64,000 bases of DNA from Rhizomicrobium electricum (GTDB lineage: Bacteria > Pseudomonadota > Alphaproteobacteria > Micropepsales > Micropepsaceae). Under the pieces are notes generated by a model. It did no database searches, was not told where the DNA came from, and worked only from the letters and a program-made list of their open reading frames with translations. A program made the position numbers and the translations under genes. Positions 41,173-51,007 of this stretch are shown here, piece by piece. Position 1 is the stretch's first letter, and each line of letters starts with the position of its first letter. Where the stretch lies: assembly GCF_011762045.1 (NCBI RefSeq), contig NZ_JAASQS010000004.1:434001-498000 (forward strand), written 5' to 3'.

Positions 41173-43170
41173 ATGCGTATGCGTATCGGGGCAATTGCGG
41201 CTTTGGCGGCGGTGTTGATGGGGACAGCGGCGTTTGCCGACGACCAGGGCGGCACGCTGCAATATCCCAGCTCGTATTTCGAAGCCGCCCGGCCGCAGAC
41301 CGCCTACGACATGATCGCCCGCGTTCCGGGGTTCGTGTTCGACGACGGCAAGTCGGCACGCGGCTTTGCCGGGACGGCAGGCAACGTGTTGATCGACGGC
41401 CAGCGCCCCACCGCCAAGACCAACGACCTGCAAGCCATCCTGCAGCGCATTCCGGCGAACGACGTCGAGCGCATCGACTTGATCCGCGGCGGCGCCCAAG
41501 GCATCGACATGCACGGCCAGTCGGTTGTCGCCAATGTCGTGCGCAAGAAGACCGCCTCGACCCAGATCGTCGTCGATCTCACCAACGATATCTGGACCGA
41601 CGGCCACATGGTGCCTTCGGCCTCGCTGCAAGTGACCCACCGCACCGGCGCCAGCACCTACGAATTCGCGCTCGAGACCTCGACCAGCTACGACGATTCC
41701 GTCGGCCACGGCTTCTACAACGTGACCGACGTCGCCAGCGCCGCCACCACGCATTACGACATGCGCTACAAGAACTGGGGCATCGGCTGGATGAGCACCG
41801 GCGCCGCGACGGTTCCGTGGCTGGGCGGCGAGTTCAAGGCCAACTACACCTACCAGGACACGCCGGACCAGTCGCATTACGCCTATTTCGGCAGCGCCGG
41901 CGATTACGCCATCACCGACAGTTCGGGCACCAAGAAGGGCGAGATAGGCCTGCATTGGCAGGGACCGCTCTCCGGTGTCGAACTGGAAACCCTGCTGCTG
42001 CAGCGCTTCGGCCGCGACACCGACAATCAGGTTCAAACGATGGTCGGGGACAACGAAACCTTCTGGCAGCGCAATCGCACGATGGAGAGCATTGCCCGCG
42101 CCATCGTGCGCTATCGTCCCGATGCCGATCTGACGATCGAGAGCGGCTGGGAAGGCGCTTACAACCAGCTCGAAGGCACTTCGACCTATGTCGTCAACGG
42201 TGCGCCGGTCGATTTGCCGTCCGGCAATGCCCGCGTCGACGAAAAGCGCACCGAGATGTTCGTCCAAGGCATGTGGACGATCACGCCCGAGTTCAAGCTC
42301 GAGACCGGCTTGCGGTTCGAATACTCGGTGATTTCCGAAGGCGCGATGAGCCGCGAGTTCTTCTATCCCAAGCCGCGCGTTCTCTTCACCTGGACGCCGA
42401 TCCCAAATACCCAGGTCCGCCTGCGCGCCGAGCGCGTTCTGGGACAATTGGATTTCTCCAATTTCGTGGCGTCGAGCAGTCTGTCATCGTATGGCGTCAC
42501 CGGCGGCAATCCCAACCTGGCGCCCGATCGCCATTGGCAATACGAACTGGCGTTCGAACGCCACTTCTGGGAAAAGGGCGCGGTGTCGCTGTCCTTGCTG
42601 CACGAGGATATCTCGGGCGTGCTCGACTACATTCCGGTGTTCGGCCCGTCCGGTCATTTCGATGCGCCGGGCAACATCGGCGGCGGCCACCGCAACGTGA
42701 TCGATTTCGAAACCGTGCTGCCGCTCGATGGTATCGGCCTTCCCGGCGGGCGCCTCAAGACCTCGACGATCTGGCGGCTGACCGGCGTGCGCGATCCGGC
42801 CACCGGTGAAGTCCGGCGCATTTCGGCCGAGCGGCCGCGCGTCTACAAGGTTTGGCTCAGCCAGGACATCGAAAGCCTGAAATCGACCTGGAGCGCGTTT
42901 CTGTTCACCGGCTGGAACGAAGGCTCCTACCGGCCCTTCATGCGTAACGAACGCAAGGTCATTCCCACCTATATCGAACTCGAATGGGACTACAAGCCGA
43001 GCGCGAACTGGATGGTTGCCGTCGCCGCCAAGAATGTCGGCCGTTTCAGCTACGAAAATGTCTCCCAGTTCTATTCCGGTTTGCGCGGGACCTCGGGGCC
43101 GAATGAAATCACCGATTTCAAGGTGAAATCGCAGGCGCGGCTCTATGTCGAAGTGCGGCGGACGCTGTAG
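41173..43170 (+). CDS. TonB-dependent outer-membrane receptor
   Basis: Encodes 665 residues. A signal peptide (cleavage near AFA/DDQ) is followed by a plug domain (YDMIARVPGFVFDDG...GNVLIDGQRPTAKTNDLQAILQRIPANDVERIDLIRGG...) and a beta-barrel of many amphipathic strands, ending with the aromatic pattern typical of outer-membrane porins (RLYVEVRRTL). No TonB box is clearly recognised at the N-terminus. Such receptors import scarce nutrients through the outer membrane; the substrate is unknown and no inner-membrane partner is adjacent. Its last 28 bases overlap the convergent PAP2 gene. Confidence 0.88.
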   Translation: MRMRIGAIAALAAVLMGTAAFADDQGGTLQYPSSYFEAARPQTAYDMIARVPGFVFDDGKSARGFAGTAGNVLIDGQRPTAKTNDLQAILQRIPANDVERIDLIRGGAQGIDMHGQSVVANVVRKKTASTQIVVDLTNDIWTDGHMVPSASLQVTHRTGASTYEFALETSTSYDDSVGHGFYNVTDVASAATTHYDMRYKNWGIGWMSTGAATVPWLGGEFKANYTYQDTPDQSHYAYFGSAGDYAITDSSGTKKGEIGLHWQGPLSGVELETLLLQRFGRDTDNQVQTMVGDNETFWQRNRTMESIARAIVRYRPDADLTIESGWEGAYNQLEGTSTYVVNGAPVDLPSGNARVDEKRTEMFVQGMWTITPEFKLETGLRFEYSVISEGAMSREFFYPKPRVLFTWTPIPNTQVRLRAERVLGQLDFSNFVASSSLSSYGVTGGNPNLAPDRHWQYELAFERHFWEKGAVSLSLLHEDISGVLDYIPVFGPSGHFDAPGNIGGGHRNVIDFETVLPLDGIGLPGGRLKTSTIWRLTGVRDPATGEVRRISAERPRVYKVWLSQDIESLKSTWSAFLFTGWNEGSYRPFMRNERKVIPTYIELEWDYKPSANWMVAVAAKNVGRFSYENVSQFYSGLRGTSGPNEITDFKVKSQARLYVEVRRTL

Positions 43171-43838
43171 CCGCGCGCCTTCAGGATGCGCAACAGCACC
43201 GCGGCGGCGAACGCCCAGGCGGCGCCGAGGCACCAGCCGGCAATGACGTCGCTCGGCCAATGCACGCCGAGAAACACGCGCGAAAAGCCGATCATCAGCG
43301 CCAGCAGCGCCGCCACCGTGAAGGCGAGCACTTTGACGGGGCGGGCGGGATCGAGGCTGGCCACGATCACGGCGAGGAGGAAATAGGTGGCGGTCGCGGT
43401 GGTCGAATGGCCGCTGGGAAAACTCATCGAGGTCGGCAGGTCGCCGTACACCGCAAAGGTCGGCCGCACCCGTTCGTAGAAGTTCTTGAACAGTCCGCTC
43501 GAGATTTGCGCCAGCACCACCGAGCCGGTCAGCACCAGGGCTTCGAGGCGGTGGCGGTAGGCGAGAAGGGCGATCACCGACATCGCCATCACCAGCACCA
43601 GAAGCGTGATGCCGCCGAGCGCGGTGACGTCGCGCATGCTTTCGACCAGCCAGTGCGGACCGATCGCCTTGTGCGGATCGCCCGCCACGCGCAGCGCGGA
43701 AATCACGGCGCGGTCGTAGGCATCGAGTTCGCCTTCGTGCATCTCGTCGGCGATGCCGAGAAATCCCCAAACCGCCGCCGCCGCCGCGATCCAGACGGCC
43801 AGCACGGCGGTTTCGATGCGGGGGAGGCGGGAGAACAT
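43143..43838 (-). CDS. PAP2-family membrane phosphatase
   Basis: Encodes 231 residues with about six membrane helices. The three PAP2 motifs are intact: KNFYERVRP, SFPSGHS with the catalytic His, and SRVFLGVHWPSDV. Members dephosphorylate lipid phosphates such as phosphatidate or undecaprenyl pyrophosphate at the periplasmic face. It overlaps the convergent TonB-dependent receptor gene by 28 bases. Substrate is not determinable. Confidence 0.92.
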   Translation of the reverse strand: MFSRLPRIETAVLAVWIAAAAAVWGFLGIADEMHEGELDAYDRAVISALRVAGDPHKAIGPHWLVESMRDVTALGGITLLVLVMAMSVIALLAYRHRLEALVLTGSVVLAQISSGLFKNFYERVRPTFAVYGDLPTSMSFPSGHSTTATATYFLLAVIVASLDPARPVKVLAFTVAALLALMIGFSRVFLGVHWPSDVIAGWCLGAAWAFAAAVLLRILKARGYSVRRTST

Positions 43839-43863
43839 TTCATCCTCAATCAGCGAGACGGCC

Positions 43864-43898
43864 CAAAAAAGTAGCGGACGGGTCGTCCCGTCCGCTAC
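43864..43898 (-). terminator. Rho-independent terminator of the EF-G-like gene
   Basis: A perfect 12-base stem GTAGCGGACGGG / CCCGTCCGCTAC (43871-43882 with 43887-43898) with loop TCGT, followed on the reverse strand by a T-run (43865-43870). Confidence 0.9.
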
Positions 43899-43923
43899 CG
43901 CGTTTCACATCGCTGTCGGCGAA

Positions 43924-45978
43924 TTAATCCGCCTTGGCGTCTTCCTTGGCTTTCTTGCGGTCGGCGACGATCTGGTCGGCGACTTTGCCGGAAAGTTCCT
44001 GCAAGTGGTCGAACTCGACATCGAACGTGCCAACGCCTTGAGTGAGCGAGCGCAGCTCGATGATCAGATTGCTGATTTCGTTGCGCGGCATCTCCGCCAC
44101 GACCGTGTCCCAGCCCTTCCAGCCTTCGCGGGCATCATAACCGAGAAGCTGGCCGCGCCGTCCCGACACCACCGCGTTGATCTTCGAGGTCGTCTCGTTG
44201 GGCACGTGGATGCGCACTTTCATGATCGGTTCCAGCAGCACCGGCGCGCACTGGGGCATGCCTTCCTGCATGCCGATGCGGGCCGCGGTCTGGAACGCCG
44301 CGTCCGAAGAGTCCACCGTGTGATAGGAGCCGTCCGTCAGCGTCACCGACAAATCGACCACGGGGAAGCCCAGCGGACCTTCGTCCAGATAGGCGACCAC
44401 GCCCTTTTCCACCGACGGGATGAACTGCTTCGGCACCACGCCGCCGACGATCTCGTCGATGAAGGCGAAGCCGGCGCCGCGCGGCTGCGGCTTGATCTCC
44501 AGCACGCAATCGCCGAACTGGCCGTGACCGCCCGACTGCCGCTTGTGCCGTCCACGGATCGTCACCGGCTTGCGGATGGTCTCCTTGTACGGAACGCTGG
44601 CCGGCTTGGTGTTGAGCTTGAGGCCGTAGCGGCTCATCAGCTTGTCCACCGCCACGCGCAGGTGGATTTCGCCTTGGCCGGCGAGCGTCATCTCGTGCAG
44701 TTCGGAATCCTGCGCGAAGCGGAGCGAGGGGTCTTCCTCGATCAGCTTGGCAAGAGCCGCGGTCAGCTTCACTTCGTCGGCGCGATTGGCCGTCTGAATC
44801 GCCAGTTTGTAGACCGGCGTCAGGATTTCGATTTCGGCCTTCTTCGGTGGCGCCTTGCCGGTCGAAAGCGTCGTGCCCGTGGCAATGCCTTCGAGCCGCG
44901 CCAGCGCGACCGTCTCGCCCGTCTTGGCTTCGGCGACCTTGGTCGTGTTGGTGCCGACGACCTGCGCAATGCCGCCGACGCGGGTTTCTTCGCCGTCGGG
45001 GGTCTTGAGCACGGCGCCGTCCTTCAGCGTGCCTTGCATGACGCGTGCGATCGACAGCTTGCCGCCGCGTTCGGAATAGACCGTCTTCAGCACCTGCACG
45101 GTGGTGTCGGGAGCCGCCGGAATGCCGAGCCGCTTGGCCGCGACCGACACGTCGGGACTGTCATGGCGCAGCGCCTTCATCAGGCGGGTGATGCCCTGAC
45201 CGCGTTCGGCCGAGCCGATGAACACCGGCACGACCAGACCTTCGGAGAACTCGCGTTGCAGGTCGCTGAACACTTCTTCGCGCGCCGGTTCCTGATCGGA
45301 GAGTAATTCCTCCATCAGGTGCTCGTCGTAATCGGCGAGCTTTTCCAGCATCGAGTAGCGGGCCTGCTTTTCCTCGTCCTGATCGTCGATGTCGACCTGC
45401 TCCGAAGGCTTGCCCTCGCGGTAGGCGAAGGCGCGCTCGAGCGCGAGATCGATAAAGCCGGTGATCTGTTCGTTTTTCCAGATCGGAATCTGGCGGAGCA
45501 GCAACGGCGTGTCGCTGGCATCCTGCAGAGCGGCAAGGATATCGGTGAGGGTGCCGGTCGCCTTGTCGATCTTGTTGACGAACATCATGTGCGGGATCTT
45601 CAGGTCCGCCAGCCGCTTCATGTACGGCTTCAGCATCTGGACCTTGGCCGGTTCCGGCTCGATCACCACCACGGCGGCGTCGATGCCGGGAAACGTGAAC
45701 AGGCTATCCTGCAAAAACTCGATGGAACCGGGGCAGTCGAGGAACGTGAAACTCTGATCGATGAAGGTCGTCGTCGCGCAGTTGATTTCGACGCTCATCT
45801 GGCGCGCCCGCGCTTCCGGGCTGGCGTCGCCTACCGTGTTGTTGGCCGAGACCGAACCCTTGCGGGCCGTCGTTCCGTTGGCGAATAGAACGGCTTCGAG
45901 CAGCGTGGTCTTGCCGGAGCCGTATGGTCCTACCAGGGCCACGGTACGTGGCCCTCTTCCTCCATTTGCACTCGACAT
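43924..45978 (-). CDS. EF-G-like translational GTPase with altered GTPase motifs
   Basis: Encodes 684 residues from ATG 45978 (AAGGAGG upstream). All EF-G domains are present, but the G-domain differs from canonical EF-G: the P-loop is GPYGSGKTT (17-25), and the switch II motif is DCPGS (81-85) instead of DTPGH, so the catalytic His is Ser85. NKID (135-138) is normal. This resembles a separate alphaproteobacterial EF-G paralogue clade. The loss of the catalytic His suggests slow or altered GTP hydrolysis and a role other than elongation, for example in ribosome rescue or regulation. Confidence 0.9.
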   Translation of the reverse strand: MSSANGGRGPRTVALVGPYGSGKTTLLEAVLFANGTTARKGSVSANNTVGDASPEARARQMSVEINCATTTFIDQSFTFLDCPGSIEFLQDSLFTFPGIDAAVVVIEPEPAKVQMLKPYMKRLADLKIPHMMFVNKIDKATGTLTDILAALQDASDTPLLLRQIPIWKNEQITGFIDLALERAFAYREGKPSEQVDIDDQDEEKQARYSMLEKLADYDEHLMEELLSDQEPAREEVFSDLQREFSEGLVVPVFIGSAERGQGITRLMKALRHDSPDVSVAAKRLGIPAAPDTTVQVLKTVYSERGGKLSIARVMQGTLKDGAVLKTPDGEETRVGGIAQVVGTNTTKVAEAKTGETVALARLEGIATGTTLSTGKAPPKKAEIEILTPVYKLAIQTANRADEVKLTAALAKLIEEDPSLRFAQDSELHEMTLAGQGEIHLRVAVDKLMSRYGLKLNTKPASVPYKETIRKPVTIRGRHKRQSGGHGQFGDCVLEIKPQPRGAGFAFIDEIVGGVVPKQFIPSVEKGVVAYLDEGPLGFPVVDLSVTLTDGSYHTVDSSDAAFQTAARIGMQEGMPQCAPVLLEPIMKVRIHVPNETTSKINAVVSGRRGQLLGYDAREGWKGWDTVVAEMPRNEISNLIIELRSLTQGVGTFDVEFDHLQELSGKVADQIVADRKKAKEDAKAD

Positions 45979-46214
45979 TATTGGCCTCCTTCGGACCCCG
46001 CTGAAGAAGGGTCCGGGGGGGCGCGGCGGGCGCTGGTCCCGGTGACTGGGCCGCGTCACGCGCCCCGTTTTGGTCTTCGAAGCCTCGCGCCGAATCCCCC
46101 GCTTTGGCAAGGGGCTCACGGTGGGGTTGCGGAACTTATCCCGACACCTTTGCCGCAGGCCGGAAAACCTTAAGCCCTCTATACTGTCGCCGTAGCCGAA
46201 CCCAGAGGTCTCAA

Positions 46215-47564
46215 GTGACCGAACGCGTGACCCCGGAGCGCTCCACCCACCCGGTATTGTTCCTTCTGATGTTCGTACCGATGGGGATCTCCAACGGCTT
46301 CGTTACGGTGACGCTAGGCTTTCTGCTGCAGGCGGTGGGGGTGGGAACGGCCGCCATCGCGGTCCTCGGCAACTGGTCGCTGGTGCCGCAGAATTTCAAA
46401 TTCGCCTTGGCACCCCTGGTGGACGCGACCCTGACCAACAAGGCTTGGTACTTGATAGCCGCCGCGGCCACCGGCGGCCTCGTATTGGCCACGGGGTTCA
46501 TCCCGGTGAGCGCCTCGAACCTGACGATGCTTACCGTGTTCGTGTTCCTGATCAGCATCGCTTCGGCTCTCACCGCCCTCGCGGCGGACAGCATCATGGC
46601 CCATGCCACCACGCCCGAACAGAAAGGGCAGGCGGGCGGCTGGAGCCAAGCCGGCAATCTCGGCGGTTCGGCGATCGGCGGCGGTCTCGGGTTGTGGCTC
46701 GCCCAGAACCTGACGCCTGGCGGCGATGCGGCGATCGGAGCCTGGCTCACGCGTCATACCGGCATTGAATGGTTTGCGGGGGCCGGACTGTGGCTGGGCC
46801 AGCACGTCCAGTCGACCGTGATCGGCAGCTTCGCCGTCGGACTGATGTGCCTGTCGACGATCTTTGCTCTGTTATATGTGCACGAACCTCCGGCCGAGCA
46901 TCGTGCGCCAAGCTTCGTCAACAGCATGATCAATGTCGGCAAGGACGTCTGGACCCTGGTCAAATCGCGCAAGGGCCTCGTTGTCTTCGTGGCGATGTGG
47001 CTGCCGATCGGCGCCGCGGCGATGACCCAGCTGTGGGCGGCGGTTGCCTCGGATTGGCACGCCTCGGGCAATTGGGTGGTGCTGATCAACGGTTTGTTGG
47101 GCGGCATCATCAGCATGGTCGGCTGCATTGCCGGCGGCTGGATCTGCGACCGTGTCAGCCGCATGACCGCCTTCAACGCCTTCAGTATCCTGACCGCGCT
47201 ATTGGCGCTGGCAGCGGCGTTCTCGCCCCGCACCCAGGCGATGTACATCCTTTATGTCGGGCTTTATCAGCTCGCCGCCGGATTCTGTTATGCGTCCTGG
47301 GGCGCCGTGGTCCTCGAGGCGATCGGCAAAGGTGCTGCGGCCACGAAATACAACGTGCTCGCCGGCATCGCCAATTTCCCGATCCAATACGTGGCCTATC
47401 TCGACGGCAGCGCGCACGACGCGAAGGGATTGTCCTGGCTGCCGCTGGACGGTGCCGGCCGCATGATGTTGACCGAAGCCATCGTGCCCATCATGGGCAC
47501 GTTGATACTGATCGGCTTCTGGCTGCTGACCAAGCCGCTCTATCGCGGCAAGGCTACTGTTTGA
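46215..47564 (+). CDS. MFS transporter, AmpG-like
   Basis: Encodes 449 residues from GTG 46215 with AGAGG 6 bases upstream. About twelve membrane helices. Signature stretches WSLVPQNFKFALAPLVDATL and AADSIMAHATTPEQKGQAGGWSQAGNLGGSAIGGG match the AmpG/PAT group that imports muropeptides or acetyl-CoA. A muropeptide permease role in cell-wall recycling is possible but unproven, since no neighbouring cell-wall genes are present. It overlaps the convergent DUF4405 gene by 11 bases. Confidence 0.82.
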   Translation: MTERVTPERSTHPVLFLLMFVPMGISNGFVTVTLGFLLQAVGVGTAAIAVLGNWSLVPQNFKFALAPLVDATLTNKAWYLIAAAATGGLVLATGFIPVSASNLTMLTVFVFLISIASALTALAADSIMAHATTPEQKGQAGGWSQAGNLGGSAIGGGLGLWLAQNLTPGGDAAIGAWLTRHTGIEWFAGAGLWLGQHVQSTVIGSFAVGLMCLSTIFALLYVHEPPAEHRAPSFVNSMINVGKDVWTLVKSRKGLVVFVAMWLPIGAAAMTQLWAAVASDWHASGNWVVLINGLLGGIISMVGCIAGGWICDRVSRMTAFNAFSILTALLALAAAFSPRTQAMYILYVGLYQLAAGFCYASWGAVVLEAIGKGAAATKYNVLAGIANFPIQYVAYLDGSAHDAKGLSWLPLDGAGRMMLTEAIVPIMGTLILIGFWLLTKPLYRGKATV

Positions 47565-48054
47565 TCAGCAGGCCGAACAGTTTCGGCAACGGCTGGCCGT
47601 GTTCGCGGGCGAGGTGGGCGAGCGAATCGCTGGGTCCATCCACCGGCACGCCGGCGGCCTTGAGCTTGGTCACGGCTTGATCCGCGGTCATGCCGAGGGC
47701 CGGCGCCGAGGTGGAAAGCGGTACGTCGGCAACGCGGTTCACCACCATCCAGGGGCCGCCGCCGTGTCCGCCTTCGCCGCTGCCCGAGGGCATGGCCATG
47801 ACGGTGAGCGCAATGAAGACAACCCCGAGGCCGCCGACGATGGCCATGCCCGGCAAGGATGACATGATCTTCTTGATGCCCGGCCAGTTACGGACGATGT
47901 GCATCACCATGGCGGCCACGAAGGCCACGCCGATCCATTCGTGAATCTCGCCGACCTCACCGCGAATGCCGAACAGCAGCATCAGTCCGGTGACGGACAC
48001 CGCGATGCTGGTCACGATGCTGAGGGGTGTGGCGTACTTCTTCAGGAATTCCAT
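47554..48054 (-). CDS. DUF4405 membrane protein, possible heme-binding cytochrome-b-like
   Basis: Encodes 166 residues from ATG 48054 (CGGAG upstream). Three membrane helices (about 8-29, 36-54, 68-87) carry two histidines (His38 and His52) placed as axial heme ligands in the two-helix DUF4405 fold. A C-terminal soluble part (about 95-166) begins with a Gly/His-rich segment (SGSGEGGHGGGPW) and includes GMTADQAVTKLKAAG, resembling a small PASTA-like unit. Heme binding is inferred. Confidence 0.75.
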   Translation of the reverse strand: MEFLKKYATPLSIVTSIAVSVTGLMLLFGIRGEVGEIHEWIGVAFVAAMVMHIVRNWPGIKKIMSSLPGMAIVGGLGVVFIALTVMAMPSGSGEGGHGGGPWMVVNRVADVPLSTSAPALGMTADQAVTKLKAAGVPVDGPSDSLAHLAREHGQPLPKLFGLLIKQ

Positions 48055-48154
48055 AGTGGGCTCCGGAAAGCGGGTAGGTCGATTGAACGGCCGACCATAC
48101 CCGTTTCCGTTGCGCCAATTTTGTCGGCTCACGCCGAAATGAGGTGCCTTACCG

Positions 48155-49408
<1,254 letters not shown>

Positions 49409-49508
49409 CTACACGGCAAGTTCGCAAGAGCACGTTAGAACCATTCACGGTTGTTACGCTTTCTAAAGCTTTGTAAGCATACCATCCGCGTTAGGAGGAA
49501 TAGCGGTC

Positions 49509-49955
49509 ATGCGCCGGTTTGCAATCCTTCTGATCGCCGGACTTGTCCTTGCAGGCTGTTCAAAATCTCACCAAGCGCCGAGCGGCCGCTGGATAGGTCA
49601 TTTCGAATCGCCTTCCGTCATGGTGGTGGCGTGGCTTGAGATTTCGCCGCAGGGCGACGTCCGGGTCAGCGCTCCCGATTTGCTGGAACCGGGCGAGCTG
49701 AACGACGAGCAGCGCGCCGTCGCGCATCGTCGGCTGGCCAACGAATTGTACGACGGGTGGGGCAGTGTCCAACCGCGCCGCTACGACTTTGACGGCCACA
49801 TCTTCCGCAAGCAGGGCGGGGTCGCGCCGCAGATGGAATGGAATCCCCACACCAAGCAGATGAAGCTGGTGTTCTATTTCGGCATGCAGCGCTCGATGCA
49901 TATCGCGATGACGCCGGTGAAGGAATTCACCGACGATCCGTGGCTGGGCGAATAG
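49509..49955 (+). CDS. Small lipoprotein, unknown function
   Basis: Encodes 148 residues. AGGAGGAA precedes the ATG at a slightly long distance (about 9 bases). The N-terminus has a lipobox LAGC (RFAILLIAGLVLAGCSKS). The mature part is beta-rich with GRWIGHFESPSVMVVAWLEISPQGDVRVSAPDLLE and WNPHTKQMKLVFYFG. No family recognised; likely outer-membrane or periplasmic anchored. Confidence 0.68.
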   Translation: MRRFAILLIAGLVLAGCSKSHQAPSGRWIGHFESPSVMVVAWLEISPQGDVRVSAPDLLEPGELNDEQRAVAHRRLANELYDGWGSVQPRRYDFDGHIFRKQGGVAPQMEWNPHTKQMKLVFYFGMQRSMHIAMTPVKEFTDDPWLGE

Positions 49956-50040
49956 GCGGCCGCAGAACGGCTTCCGGCTCCGCGCACATCCATGCGTTGC
50001 GCGCTTCGAAGCGTTTGCCGGGACGACAGCGCGCGCGCCG

Positions 50041-50388
50041 TCACTTCCACTCGTGAAATGCGAAGAAGGCCGCCGCGGCGAGAAGCGCGAAGGCGACGAT
50101 GTGATTCCATTTGATCGCTTCGCCGAGATAGAAGGTCGAGAACACCGCGAACACCGACAGCGTAATGACTTCCTGCATCGTCTTGAGCTGAGCCGCCGAA
50201 TAGACGGTGTAGCCGATCTTGTTGGCCGGAACCGCCAGACAATACTCGAAGAACGCGATTCCCCAACTGATGGGAACGATGATCCATATCGGCGCCGACG
50301 GAAACTTGAGCTGGCCGTACCAGGCGAAGGTCATGAACACGTTCGAACACAGCAACAGAAGGACAGGCGCCACAAACGGCCAACGCAT
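50041..50388 (-). CDS. DUF486 small membrane protein (DMT-like)
   Basis: Encodes 115 residues with four membrane helices. Features SNVFMTFAWYGQLKF, WGIAFFEYCLAVPANKIGY, YSAAQLKTMQEVITLSVFAVFSTFYLGE and HIVAFALLAAAAFFAFHEWK are those of DUF486, a small relative of the drug/metabolite transporter family. Transport substrate is unknown. Confidence 0.88.
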   Translation of the reverse strand: MRWPFVAPVLLLLCSNVFMTFAWYGQLKFPSAPIWIIVPISWGIAFFEYCLAVPANKIGYTVYSAAQLKTMQEVITLSVFAVFSTFYLGEAIKWNHIVAFALLAAAAFFAFHEWK

Positions 50389-51007
50389 TACCGATCACCC
50401 ATTTCTAGTAGGCGGCATACACATCGAAACGAACGCCTCGCACCGCCGCCTATTTGGTCACGAGACTGCTAACGCCGCCGCGTTGGGACAGGTTGTTACA
50501 AATTCGGCCCCTCACGGTCTTCCGTCTTCCGCCCCGCACCTACAATCTGTCTGCGTACCGCACAACGCGGTTTGAGACGCCGTCGCAGAAGCAAGCCAAT
50601 TGTCGGCCGGCCAAGCGACGTCGAGGCTGTGCTTTCATCGGCGCTCCACCACGCAAGGCACAGTCAGTTAAAGGGCGGTCGGATTCATCGGGGTCCCCAA
50701 GACCGGTTGTTTCCGGCCGCCCGCCCCATTTCCCGCCTGATTTAATGATTTGGCCATTTTCCCGATGAGCCTTGAGAACATTTGGACAAACCCATGCAAT
50801 ATCGGCATGGCACGGTGTAGTTCCGCCAAGCTGCGGTAGGGCGTCGGGCAAATCTGCTGTACGTCTGAAGCGATTCTCTGCGGCTTCCGCGGTGACAAGG
50901 AAAATTGTCTTGTTTGCCGCGGGTCAGAGAAAGATGTTGTCGAATGGCCGGGGAAACCCATATTGACGGCCTAGGGCGAATTTCGGGCCAGCAAGCGAGC
51001 AATTCTC
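50389..51007. other. Intergenic region without a supported gene
   Basis: About 620 bases. Several short open frames exist on both strands, but none has a ribosome-binding site with protein-like composition. The last 70 bases probably hold the NodT-family gene's promoter (TTGTCG at 50937-50942 and CATATT at 50959-50964, 16-base spacer). Nothing else is recognisable. Confidence 0.5.

Noticed and set aside
50540..50851. Reverse-strand frame of 103 codons in the gap before the NodT-family gene
   Set aside because: No ribosome-binding site, no domain and no protein-like composition; overlapped by equally long frames in other phases.
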